From: a virus
Strand: one strand, 5' to 3'
IMG/VR virus record: IMGVR_UViG_3300047560_001989
Coordinates: 1-46,558 of that record
DNA: 46,558 nucleotides
This document shows positions 10,471 to 20,377 of this stretch, one piece after another. Each line of letters starts with the position of its first letter. The first letter of the stretch is position 1. The notes beneath the pieces were generated by a model. It was given only the letters and a program-made list of their open reading frames with translations. It had not been told where the DNA came from and searched no databases. Position numbers and translations under genes: made by a program.

Positions 10471-13400
10471 ATGGCTGAATTTAAATTAGGTAGAATACGT
10501 TTTATATGGAAGGGCGCTTGGGCAGCTTCAACCGCATATTTAAAAGACGATATTGTTAGAAATGGTGGTAAAACATACGTATGTATCGTTGGGCATACCA
10601 GCTCTGCAGATTTTACTACAGATATTAGTAACGTTCCAACACGATGGAACCAGGTATCTGATGGTACTGCATGGATGTCAGATTGGACTATTAATACATA
10701 CTATCGATTAAATGATGTAGTGAAATATGGTGGAAAATTATATATTTGTACATCAACACATACATCAGCTGCAACCACCGCATTAGGTTTAGACGCCAAT
10801 GCAAGTAGTTGGGATGTATATGCCACCGGATTTAAATGGCAATCAACGTGGACAACGTCAACAAAATACAGAGTAAATGAAGTAGTAAAATATGGGGGTA
10901 TTGTATACGTTTGTAACACCAATCACGTTTCAGCTGCAACCGCAACATTGGGATTAGAAACTAATATTGGGTACTGGGATGTATACCACAAAGGGTTTGA
11001 TTACTTAGGTCAATGGAGTGGTAGCTCTGTTAGATATAAAGCTAATGACTTAGTTAATTTTGGCGCAGATGTTTGGATTTGTACAACCTATCATACGTCA
11101 AGTGCATCATTTATTGAGGCAAACTGGGCAAGATTTATCGAAGGGTTGACTTACGAGAATACATGGTCGAGTGCTACAACTTATCAACCAGGTGACATCG
11201 TTGGGTATGGCGGGTATTCTTATATTAGTAAAACAATAAACAGCAACGCAATTCCGTCTACAAGCACCTCGAACTGGGGATTATTTACCACTGGATTTAA
11301 CTTTATTGGTGATTGGGCAGCCGCACAATCTTATCAAGTTGGTAATGTTACAAGACTAGGTGGATACACTTATGTTGCCGTTTTAGACCATACATCAAGT
11401 TCAGGTAATACACCTCCTAATTTAACATATTGGTCACGATTGAATTCTGGTATTAAATGGGCAAACGTTAATAAATCATATACCGCTGTGGCTGGAACTA
11501 ACGTAACAGCAACAGGTAACAGTGCCACATTTAACGTAAGCACTGTCGGTACATCGTATTCAGTTACCTTGAATGCACCCGGTACTGGCTATAGCGCATC
11601 GACCACTATTAAAATTTTAGGTACACAAGTTGGTGGGTTAAGTCCATTTAACGATATCTTAATTACAATTGCCACAATTTCTGGTAGTGCAATTGCAACT
11701 ATTACCGCGACTGGGTATGCTGCAACTTGGGCAACCTCGACTGGATATGTTGCTGGCGACTCAGTATCATTTGGTGCAAACTCTTATATTTGTATTTTGG
11801 CGCATACCGGTGCTACTATAAACAGACCAGATAACGATTCAACTGGTACATATTGGAACGTATTATCAGCTGGTTCATCAACCTCTGTGTTAACCACCAC
11901 TGGTGATATTCCTTATATGAGTCAATCTGGACCAGCAAGATTAGCTGTTGGTGCCGCTGGACAAATTTTAAAAGTTTCGTCATCATTAGTTCCATCGTGG
12001 AGCTACTTTGGTGTTATTGACCAAGTATATTATGTTAGTCCCGCCGGTGTAAATAACCCAGCACCAGATTATGGTGTTACCCTAGATCGTCCTTGGTTAA
12101 CTGTACGTTATGCAACCGAACAAGTTGAAAGAGGGGCATTAAATCCAAATGGTTCTTATTTACTGGCAAGAAACAGAAGTTATATCCAAAAAGAAGTAAT
12201 CGCATGGATTAACTATCAAGTTACAAATAGTATCGCACCATTTGCAGGATTCTCTTACGTTCAAGCAACTTGTGAACGAGATATTGGTTATGTAATCGAT
12301 GCATTAGTTTACGACTTATCACACGGTGGTAATGCTCGTTCAGTGGCCGCCGCCCAAGCTTATGTTGGTGGAACATATACACAGTTGACTAACCAAAAAA
12401 CACAAGACGTTGCTGGATACAATCAAATGGTATCAGTAATTAATGCCGTTATTGCAAACACTGCACCTGGTACAACATATCAAGCAACTGTAACTCGTGT
12501 TAGTGATTCGACAAAAACATTGGAATCTGGTGTTACCACATTAGTAACAAACTTAGTTAAAGTTATCACCGATGCAATTACTGCAGGTGTTAATACTAAT
12601 ATTCCAGCGGTTGTTAATACAACTTATACAATTTTTGTAAAAACTGGTATCTACTATGAAACATTGCCAATTATTGTACCTGCTAACACCGCGTTAGTTG
12701 GTGACGAATTACGTTCATCAAATATTAGACCAAAAAGTACAGCAATTGCAACAACTGATACAACATATAGTTTAGCCGCAGTAACCAGATTAAGTGCTAT
12801 TATCTCAAATTTGGTACAAAATTTAACAGTGACCCCAACCTCTGGAAATGCGTTAACACCAGTTACCACCCGCCCAGCAAGTAATTCAACTGTGGGTACG
12901 GCAGCTGTTGCGTTATTTACTAATTATAAAGATTATATTAACTATTACATTAATAGTTCTGGTTCAGCACCATCTTTAACTGGTACTGTCACACCAACCG
13001 CAACACAAGCATACTATGACGCGGTTGAAGTATTAGAAGCAAATAAAGAATTCTTGGCTCAAGAAGCTGTTGCGTATACAAATTATACATACAGCACAAC
13101 CGTGTCAGCAACCGCGACTAATGGTAATATTACCGTTGCAAGTTCAACTAACTTTGCGGTCGGTATGCCAGTTGTGTTTAGCGGAACCGTTGGCGCATCA
13201 GGTATCGTGGTCGGAACTGTATACTATGTTAAAACCTCGGCAGCTAATGTTATCACTGTTGCGGCAACCTCTGGTGGTACAGCGTTGACATGGTCAGCAA
13301 CCTCTGGAATGTCGTTTACTATAAAATTATCATATGATTCCACCGCTTGTGCGCGTGACGTTAGAGAATTAGTTAACGCAATGAAATACGATCTAGTTTA

Positions 13401-16400
13401 TACTGGAAACTATAGAACATTATTGGCGGCTCGTTATTATAGACGGAGCGTACAAACATCAGTATTAGAAGATATGTTCTATGTGCGTAATGCAACTGGT
13501 ATTCGTAACTTAACTGTACAAGGATTATCTGGAACTTTAGGAACTGCTAATGCATATGGAACACAACGTCCAACCGCTGGTGCTTATGTTAGTTTAGACC
13601 CAGGATGGGGTACCGCAGATTCGCGTGCTTGGATTACGTCTCGCAGTCCATATATTCAAAATGTAACCACTTTTGGTACTGCTTGTACTGGATTAAAAAT
13701 TGACGGTACTTTGCATAACGGTGGAAATCGTTCAATTGTTGCTAATGATTTTACACAAATTATAAGTGATGGTATCGGTGTGTGGTGTACAGGTACGAAT
13801 GCATTGACTGAATTGGTATCGGTATTTTCATACTACGGACATATTGGTTACCTAGCTGAAAATGGTGGTAAAATTCGTGCAACAAATGGTAATAGTTCTT
13901 ACGGTACATACGGTACTGTTGCGGAGGGAGTTGATTCATCTGAAACAGCATTGACCGCGACCGTTAACAATCGTTCTAGTCAAGCAATTATTTCAAATGT
14001 TGTAACTAATGCGGTTGATAAAATTTATCGTGTTGAATACTTAAATGCTGGTACCGGATATAATACCGCAACTTACTCATTCGTTGGTACTGGTTACGGC
14101 GTTACAACAGTTGGTAATGAATTTAGAGATAATGCTGTATATGAAACTCGTTTATTAACAAATGGTGCAAACTATGTAACAACATCAAATACTGGACAAG
14201 CTGGTAATACAACACAAATCACCATTGCGGCAACTGATAGTGCAATTAGTTCTGCATATACCGGTATGAGAATTCAGTTAAATGGTGGCGCTGGTGCTGG
14301 ACAAAGTGGTTACATTGTAAGTTACAACTCAGGTTCAAAAATTGCGTTAGTTGCGAAAGAAAGTTTCCCTGATATGACCGCAACTGCTACAACTGCAAGT
14401 TCGGACTTAATCACAGTTGCAAGTACGAGTACGTTAACCGCAAACATGCCGATTTATTTTGGTGCAGCACTTGCTAATATTTCAGCGAATACTTTATATT
14501 ACGTTAAAACTATTTCAAGTACCACACAATTTAGTATTAGTACAATTGCTGCTGGAACAGTATTTGATATTTCAAGTGATACATCATCACAAACTGTAAC
14601 AGTACACGCAGCAGGATGGGATCATGCTGTTTCTGGTACATCTATTGCATCCGCGTTAGATGTTACAACCACTTATACCATTGAACCAAGAATTAAATTT
14701 AGTGCTCCTGCGTATTCCGCAACTGCAACAACCATTACATCAAACGCTTGGTCAAGCGCCGCATATGGGGATATAAATGGAACTTACGCAGCGGTAGGTG
14801 TAACAGGTGGCGCGGGTTCTAGTGCAACATTTACAGTTGTAAGAACTGGTGTTGCATATGCAGTAACATTGGTTTCTGGTGGTACCGGATATGCAATTGG
14901 TAATACATTAACAATTGCAGGAACAAGTTTAGGTGGAACCGCAACTAATAATATTACAATTACAGTAACCAACGTAGTTAGCGGTACTGGCGTAATTAAT
15001 AACTTTACATATAGTGGTGTTGGTGCAGGCGGAAAATATGTAGCGGTATCAGAAACATCCGGTACGGCAACATTAGTTAGTTCCGACGGTATTACTTGGA
15101 CAGCAGGAGGTGCGTTAACTTCTTCAGCTATTTGGCAGGATATTAAATATGGCGTTGTTAGTGGTGTAGGCACATGGATTGCACGGTCAGGTAATATCAC
15201 AAGTTATTCAACAAACGGTGGTACATCGTGGACAGCAGGTGGTGCATTTACAACAGGTACATCACATGCATTTGGTAGCGGAAATGGTATATTTGTTGGT
15301 GTAGCATACGCAGGAACCACCAACATTTCAACAAATGGTGGTGTATCATGGACAGCAGGTGGCGCTTTACCAGTAGTATCGGCTAACTGGATAGCACCAG
15401 CTTACGGTGCAGGAATATGGGTCACTATGGCACTTAGTTCAACTTATGCAGCGTATTCAACAAATGACGGCGCAACTTGGACTGCGACTACTATTAGCGT
15501 TGCTAACTGGTCAACTGTTACATACGGTAATGGCCGATTTGTAGCGGTAGCACCGGAACGGTCAGCATACTCTTTTGATGGTATTACTTGGTACGATTCT
15601 AGACATCCTGACAGTGCATACAAACTTGGATATGGTCAAGGAATATTTGCAGGGATTAATTATACAGGAGCAGTAACCAGTTTTCAAACATCCGAAGATG
15701 GGGTATTTTGGACTTCTAGAACAATTCCAAGCTCAACTAATTCTGTGATTGTATTTGGAAATCCTAATAATATACCAAGATGGGTTTTATTACCACAATC
15801 GTCAACAACTGGATATTATTTAAATATTGGTACAACAACTAGAGGACGTGTAAAAGTAGCAAATGGTGCTATTAGTGAATTTAGAATTATTGAACCAGGA
15901 AGTAGTTATGGTTCAACGCCAACATTAACTATTACTGATCCAAACGCAACAACAGCATTTACATATACAGTTAGAACTGGGACTGGTGTATTAGCTAATC
16001 CAACATTTACCAATAGAGGAACACAATATGCATCATCAACCGCCACCGTAACCGGTAATGGATATGCTGATATGTACCAAATTGGCAGTTATATTAACGT
16101 ATCAGGATTAACAAGTCAACCAATTGCAGGTTCAAATGTTGTATTCGCTGGTAATTCAACCGTATATAAAGTCGTTGCTATCACAAACTATTTAAGTTCA
16201 GGCGGTGGAATCGCACCATATAATGCAACAATACAAGTTAGTCCGGCTATGACAACCGCACTTGCACCTACTCATACGACAGCTGCAACAATGCGTATTA
16301 AATATAGCCAAGTTAGATTAACTGGTCATGACTTCTTGAACATTGGTACAGGTAATATTGCAAATACAAATTACCCAGGTACACCAAATTTAGCGGTTGA

Positions 16401-16869
16401 TAGTACTAAACAAACTGTACAATTTGGTGGTGGACGCGTATTCTTTACTAGTACTGACCAAGATGGTAACTTTAACGTTGGGAACTTATTCTCAGTTCAA
16501 CAGTCAACTGGGGTTGCAACATTGAATGCTGATGCATTTAACATTGCTGGGTTAAATCAATTAACTATTGGTTCGGTAACATTAGGTGGTACAAGTGCAA
16601 CGATTACATCGTTCTCAACTGACCCATACTTTACATTAAATAGTGATAGTATAGTACCGACACAAAAGGCAATTAAATCATACATTAATAGTCAAATTGG
16701 TGGTGGCGGTAGTTCATTAAATGTAAATACATTAACCGCTGGTACTGTGTTTGTTTCAGGTAACACTATATCGACCACAACAGGTGTACAGATTAATGCA
16801 ACAAGTAAATTTAATTTTATAGGTGGGGTCGATGGTTCACCTTTATCATTATCATACTTTTTAGTATAA
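10471..16869 (+). CDS. Giant multidomain tail fibre/adhesin B, paralogue of A
   Basis: A 2132-aa protein starting at ATG with GGAG upstream. The N-terminus (MAEFKLGRIRF-x-WKG-x-W) is nearly identical to fibre A. CBM5/12-like repeats fill residues 1-300, with one more near 410-470. The beta-helix opens at about 519 (YYVSPAGVN) but is broken by two helical insertions absent from A. These lie at about 554-710 (CERDIGYVIDALVYDLSHGG) and 768-995 (ARYYRRSVQTSVLEDM). Asp-box blades (STNGG-x-SWTAGG) lie at about 1500-1765. The C-terminal HDFLNIGTGN, STDQDGNFNVGNLF and NSDSIVPTQKAIK motifs are shared with A. It lacks A's jelly-roll and LamG domains but has several small beta-modules of its own. A role as a second receptor-binding fibre is likely. 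Confidence 0.85.
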   Translation: MAEFKLGRIRFIWKGAWAASTAYLKDDIVRNGGKTYVCIVGHTSSADFTTDISNVPTRWNQVSDGTAWMSDWTINTYYRLNDVVKYGGKLYICTSTHTSAATTALGLDANASSWDVYATGFKWQSTWTTSTKYRVNEVVKYGGIVYVCNTNHVSAATATLGLETNIGYWDVYHKGFDYLGQWSGSSVRYKANDLVNFGADVWICTTYHTSSASFIEANWARFIEGLTYENTWSSATTYQPGDIVGYGGYSYISKTINSNAIPSTSTSNWGLFTTGFNFIGDWAAAQSYQVGNVTRLGGYTYVAVLDHTSSSGNTPPNLTYWSRLNSGIKWANVNKSYTAVAGTNVTATGNSATFNVSTVGTSYSVTLNAPGTGYSASTTIKILGTQVGGLSPFNDILITIATISGSAIATITATGYAATWATSTGYVAGDSVSFGANSYICILAHTGATINRPDNDSTGTYWNVLSAGSSTSVLTTTGDIPYMSQSGPARLAVGAAGQILKVSSSLVPSWSYFGVIDQVYYVSPAGVNNPAPDYGVTLDRPWLTVRYATEQVERGALNPNGSYLLARNRSYIQKEVIAWINYQVTNSIAPFAGFSYVQATCERDIGYVIDALVYDLSHGGNARSVAAAQAYVGGTYTQLTNQKTQDVAGYNQMVSVINAVIANTAPGTTYQATVTRVSDSTKTLESGVTTLVTNLVKVITDAITAGVNTNIPAVVNTTYTIFVKTGIYYETLPIIVPANTALVGDELRSSNIRPKSTAIATTDTTYSLAAVTRLSAIISNLVQNLTVTPTSGNALTPVTTRPASNSTVGTAAVALFTNYKDYINYYINSSGSAPSLTGTVTPTATQAYYDAVEVLEANKEFLAQEAVAYTNYTYSTTVSATATNGNITVASSTNFAVGMPVVFSGTVGASGIVVGTVYYVKTSAANVITVAATSGGTALTWSATSGMSFTIKLSYDSTACARDVRELVNAMKYDLVYTGNYRTLLAARYYRRSVQTSVLEDMFYVRNATGIRNLTVQGLSGTLGTANAYGTQRPTAGAYVSLDPGWGTADSRAWITSRSPYIQNVTTFGTACTGLKIDGTLHNGGNRSIVANDFTQIISDGIGVWCTGTNALTELVSVFSYYGHIGYLAENGGKIRATNGNSSYGTYGTVAEGVDSSETALTATVNNRSSQAIISNVVTNAVDKIYRVEYLNAGTGYNTATYSFVGTGYGVTTVGNEFRDNAVYETRLLTNGANYVTTSNTGQAGNTTQITIAATDSAISSAYTGMRIQLNGGAGAGQSGYIVSYNSGSKIALVAKESFPDMTATATTASSDLITVASTSTLTANMPIYFGAALANISANTLYYVKTISSTTQFSISTIAAGTVFDISSDTSSQTVTVHAAGWDHAVSGTSIASALDVTTTYTIEPRIKFSAPAYSATATTITSNAWSSAAYGDINGTYAAVGVTGGAGSSATFTVVRTGVAYAVTLVSGGTGYAIGNTLTIAGTSLGGTATNNITITVTNVVSGTGVINNFTYSGVGAGGKYVAVSETSGTATLVSSDGITWTAGGALTSSAIWQDIKYGVVSGVGTWIARSGNITSYSTNGGTSWTAGGAFTTGTSHAFGSGNGIFVGVAYAGTTNISTNGGVSWTAGGALPVVSANWIAPAYGAGIWVTMALSSTYAAYSTNDGATWTATTISVANWSTVTYGNGRFVAVAPERSAYSFDGITWYDSRHPDSAYKLGYGQGIFAGINYTGAVTSFQTSEDGVFWTSRTIPSSTNSVIVFGNPNNIPRWVLLPQSSTTGYYLNIGTTTRGRVKVANGAISEFRIIEPGSSYGSTPTLTITDPNATTAFTYTVRTGTGVLANPTFTNRGTQYASSTATVTGNGYADMYQIGSYINVSGLTSQPIAGSNVVFAGNSTVYKVVAITNYLSSGGGIAPYNATIQVSPAMTTALAPTHTTAATMRIKYSQVRLTGHDFLNIGTGNIANTNYPGTPNLAVDSTKQTVQFGGGRVFFTSTDQDGNFNVGNLFSVQQSTGVATLNADAFNIAGLNQLTIGSVTLGGTSATITSFSTDPYFTLNSDSIVPTQKAIKSYINSQIGGGGSSLNVNTLTAGTVFVSGNTISTTTGVQINATSKFNFIGGVDGSPLSLSYFLV

Positions 16870-16876
16870 AAAATAG

Positions 16877-16904
16877 ATATTGCTACTCTTCGGAGTAGCA
16901 ATAT
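16877..16904 (+). other. Very stable CUUCGG hairpin without U-tract
   Basis: A perfect 12-bp stem (ATATTGCTACTC pairing with its complement) is closed by a C(TTCG)G tetraloop, seven bases after the stop of giant fibre B. No run of T follows, so it is not a normal intrinsic terminator. C(UUCG)G hairpins are known as exceptionally stable intercistronic structures in T4 mRNA. It may protect or define a 3' end, or separate expression of the fibre from the small gene downstream. Confidence 0.75.
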
Positions 16905-16934
16905 AGCCAAAATTATAAAATATGGAGAAATATA

Positions 16935-17255
16935 ATGGCATCAGGAATTTTAGGATCATCTGATCTAGCAGCAACAACAAATACAACCTTGTATACCGTT
17001 CCTGCAACAACATTTGCTGTGGTAACAGTTTCAATTTGCAACAGAGGTTCATCTTCAGTATTAGTTCGTTTAGCACTTGCGACATCAGCATCACCCGCCG
17101 CTAATGAATATATTGAATACGATGTAACGATACCACCTAAAGGCGTGGTTGAAAGAACCGGTTTAGTACTAGATGCAACTAAACGAATTGTAGCATACTC
17201 AAGTGCAACATCTGTTTCTGCGGTTGTGTATGGAATCGAAACATCAACTGTATAA
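16935..17255 (+). CDS. Small beta-rich virion protein
   Basis: A 106-aa protein starting at ATG 16935 with GGAG at 16924-16927. The sequence (TLYTVPATTFAVVTVSICNRG, IEYDVTIPPKGVVERTG, SVSAVVYGIE) is a run of short beta strands without catalytic motifs. The type is common next to fibre genes in aquatic T4-like phages. It has the same strand layout as the 109-aa product encoded at 3326. Its stop codon lies next to the late promoter of the following gene. It is likely a structural or fibre accessory protein, with the precise role unknown. Confidence 0.7.
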   Translation: MASGILGSSDLAATTNTTLYTVPATTFAVVTVSICNRGSSSVLVRLALATSASPAANEYIEYDVTIPPKGVVERTGLVLDATKRIVAYSSATSVSAVVYGIETSTV

Positions 17256-17258
17256 ATA
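17251..17258 (+). promoter_or_regulatory. T4-type late promoter (tataaata)
   Basis: An exact match to the T4 late consensus TATAAATA. It overlaps the stop codon of the preceding small gene (17253-17255). An AAGGAA site and the ATG at 17283 follow, giving an expected leader of about 20 nt. Confidence 0.75.
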
Positions 17259-17282
17259 ATAGATAACAAGGAATTTTTTTAA

Positions 17283-20200
17283 ATGGGTAGAATATATACA
17301 GCACCAACAATTAACAAATCAGTAATTAATAATACAATTACTAGTACATTATCATCTGTTTACACAAACGCCACTGGTGCAGGCGCAGAGTTACGTGCAG
17401 TTAATATCAATGGTGTGCAAAATAATGCAACAATTAACTCAACCGCTAGCGGTGCACAAGAATGGACACCATTTGGTTCAAATGTTAATCCTATTATTAG
17501 TTATAGTGGCGCAAGCACATACGGATGGGGTGAACCGTATCAAGTACAATTAAGTGCAAATCGTGTATTGTTATTTTTCCTTCCTCATTCACATCACCGT
17601 TGTGGAAGTTTAGATTTCTTTGGTGGAAATATGATCCACACACAAATTGTTGAATATCAAACTAACAAATACGTGGCTGGACCAATCCAAAACCACACGT
17701 TACCAGTTGCTTGGTTTAGTGATTTTAGCTATAACTTATGGTCTGCACCTAACGGTAGTTCAACCTCCTGGCAACAACCTTGCTGGAGAGCAATTGCACT
17801 TACCGCAACTAAAGTGGCAGTTGTTTGCCAACAACGTACTACTAAATATTTAATGAGATTTACTATTACGGGTAACACTGTTGACCACCTTGTTACCAGT
17901 TTAGATATGTCAACCGCATTTGGGAACGCCAATGCATATCCATTTGCACTTGAAATCGTCCCAGACAATACTGATAAAGTAATTGTTGCATCAGGTACGG
18001 CGGTTGGTAACTGGAGTGCGCAGGCATTTAACATGGCAAACACTGGCGCAATTTCTACTGCAGGTTCTATACAAAGTCTTGGTATTGCACAATCAACATA
18101 CAATATTGGTATGTGTAAAATGGTAAAAACTGCAACAGCAAACGTTACCCCTTACTTGTTTGCAGTAACAACCTCTGCCACCGCTAGCCAAGCAATTGCA
18201 TTCAACTTTAACTCAAGTACTAACGCATGGACCAGTGCAGCCACCGCTGTATCATTAACCGCTGTCAGTTCCGCCCACTCTGGATTAGAATGTGCGTGTT
18301 TATCGACAGGAACCAACGTTAACGCAGTTATTGCAGCCACCACTGGAACTGGCGCGTCTGACGGATTAGTGACTTTCTATCGTCAAACCAGCTCAACGAC
18401 ATTATCTAACACCAGAACCCAGCTTACGACACAACACACTACTATGAAGAGTATATCTGAACATTACCAATGGGGTGATGAAAGAGTTGTATTTGTTGGT
18501 GAATACGGGTGTTTAGTATGTTATGATAGTGCAGGTGTGGCAACTAATTTAATCAATGGATTAAGTGAAAGTGTTAACACTGTTCGCTATTCGACTAAAT
18601 GGTATCCATTTAATAGTCGCCCATTATACATATATTATGATCCTGCAACTATTAATGCAAACGCATCTGGCAATTACAAAGCACGTATTAATTCGACTGG
18701 TAGTACCACAAGCGTTGGCCAAACCGCCCACACTGGTAACTACTTGCCATGGGGATATGACTACGGTGAGGGATATGCGTGGAATGAACCGGCAGGATGC
18801 TGGATGGTATGCCAAGGTGGTAGAATTTACGCAATGAATACATCTGGTGTTGTATTGAGTGAAGTACTTCTCAGCTCAATGAATGCATCATTAAATTACA
18901 TTTATGCCGCAACCCAAATCCAAGTAACACCAACCGGTAGATTACTAATCGGTATTGAATATGGGAATAGAGTGTATCCACATACAAGCTACGGGCCACA
19001 TAACACTAATGGCACATTTGGTAACAACTGTCTCGCGTTAGTTACTGAAGCAATGACATCTTATACCCAATTACCAACTTTAAAATCACAACAAAATTTA
19101 GTAGGTATGAGTGGCGGTGCACTATGTAACATGGTATACTTTAGTGAACAAACGAGTGCAACAGCCACCACAGAAATGGCGTATTTGTTGTACATGGGTA
19201 GCAGTGGAACCTTTATGCGTATGGGGTTGTTTAATGGTTCTACATGGAGTGATTTGGGTAACACTGGTATGAATTTCGGTGACGGTACCTGGACTATCGG
19301 TTATCGGCCAAATTTCAAATTGATTCAAGATACCCCGTGCTCGTTAACTTTCTCAAGAGGGCTATGGAGAATAATTGGATCATACTTCCCTAGTAGTGCC
19401 GCTAACTATGCACTGCATGGTATGAGTGCTGCATATGCGGTTGCCACCAACTTAAGTAGTTTTACCACAACGGCCTACCCATTAAATGGAAAAACCGGTG
19501 GTGAAAGCCAAGTTACTCAAGGATGGGGTACACCAATGCATGTTCATTGTGGTTCTAAATCTGGTACGCAAGTTGCAATGATGTATGATGAATATCTCGG
19601 AACCCCAAGAATATATGCGTCAATTAATGGTCGTTTAAATGATTGGCAAGGATATTACACCCAATGGGCGCCACAATCAGTTTTATCAACTAATTCTACT
19701 GGAAATTTAATCACCGTTGCAAGTACAACTGGTATGTATACTAATATGGCGGTTAGATTTAATGGTACTGCATACGGTGGTATAGGCGCTGGTACAACGT
19801 ACTATGTATTATCTGGATTTACCTCTACCACGTTTTCAGTAAGTACGTCAGTCGGTGGAAGTGCATTAACATTATCATCAGCAACGGGTAGTTTGATGAC
19901 CGTATCGTTATATACTAGCCATAGATGGGCACAAATCGTTGCCAGTAAAATGGGATATGCTGTTACTTTACAAAACACAGCACAAATTGACCAACAAGCA
20001 TTTAACTATAATTTTAACACCGTTGATTCGACCACTTATCAATCAACCCAAGTTGCGACAATTGGTAGTGGATGGATTGTATTATACAGAACTGGTAAAA
20101 ATTCATGGCAGTTATATAACTCAACCGCATCACTTAATAATACTTACACCGCATACGGATTACCAGACGATGTCAAATTCTATTTAACATTAGATGATAA

Positions 20201-20375
20201 TGCTGGTAACGTATTTTATTTAAACAATGGTCAGACACTTAGTCCAAGCGATACCACAACTGGGTTATTCCGTAGTGAAACTGTTTATCAAGTTCCAAAT
20301 GGTTATAGTATTAAAGCATCATGTGATACCCCAAATGTTATTGCAGTGTTATTAACTATCAAGGAGAGTCAATAA
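17283..20375 (+). CDS. Large tail/fibre protein (1030 aa)
   Basis: The start is supported by AAGGAA at 17269-17274 just after an exact late promoter. The protein is rich in Ser, Thr, Asn, Gly and Trp, with no catalytic motif, signal peptide or membrane helix. Much of it reads as repeated beta strands with aromatic turns, possibly a propeller, but no family is recognised with certainty. Residues about 800-876 (GNLITVASTTGMYTNM, then TYYVLSG and SVGGSALTLSS) form a small beta-module that also occurs twice in giant fibre B. The C-terminus (VYQVPNGYSIKASC) resembles the small virion proteins nearby. Position within the adhesion block suggests a receptor-binding or fibre component. Confidence 0.75.
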   Translation: MGRIYTAPTINKSVINNTITSTLSSVYTNATGAGAELRAVNINGVQNNATINSTASGAQEWTPFGSNVNPIISYSGASTYGWGEPYQVQLSANRVLLFFLPHSHHRCGSLDFFGGNMIHTQIVEYQTNKYVAGPIQNHTLPVAWFSDFSYNLWSAPNGSSTSWQQPCWRAIALTATKVAVVCQQRTTKYLMRFTITGNTVDHLVTSLDMSTAFGNANAYPFALEIVPDNTDKVIVASGTAVGNWSAQAFNMANTGAISTAGSIQSLGIAQSTYNIGMCKMVKTATANVTPYLFAVTTSATASQAIAFNFNSSTNAWTSAATAVSLTAVSSAHSGLECACLSTGTNVNAVIAATTGTGASDGLVTFYRQTSSTTLSNTRTQLTTQHTTMKSISEHYQWGDERVVFVGEYGCLVCYDSAGVATNLINGLSESVNTVRYSTKWYPFNSRPLYIYYDPATINANASGNYKARINSTGSTTSVGQTAHTGNYLPWGYDYGEGYAWNEPAGCWMVCQGGRIYAMNTSGVVLSEVLLSSMNASLNYIYAATQIQVTPTGRLLIGIEYGNRVYPHTSYGPHNTNGTFGNNCLALVTEAMTSYTQLPTLKSQQNLVGMSGGALCNMVYFSEQTSATATTEMAYLLYMGSSGTFMRMGLFNGSTWSDLGNTGMNFGDGTWTIGYRPNFKLIQDTPCSLTFSRGLWRIIGSYFPSSAANYALHGMSAAYAVATNLSSFTTTAYPLNGKTGGESQVTQGWGTPMHVHCGSKSGTQVAMMYDEYLGTPRIYASINGRLNDWQGYYTQWAPQSVLSTNSTGNLITVASTTGMYTNMAVRFNGTAYGGIGAGTTYYVLSGFTSTTFSVSTSVGGSALTLSSATGSLMTVSLYTSHRWAQIVASKMGYAVTLQNTAQIDQQAFNYNFNTVDSTTYQSTQVATIGSGWIVLYRTGKNSWQLYNSTASLNNTYTAYGLPDDVKFYLTLDDNAGNVFYLNNGQTLSPSDTTTGLFRSETVYQVPNGYSIKASCDTPNVIAVLLTIKESQ

Positions 20376-20377
20376 TT

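Noticed and set aside
16915-16923. tataaaata before the small gene at 16935 as a late promoter
   Set aside because: It has one extra A relative to the consensus, so I did not list it, although weak activity cannot be excluded.
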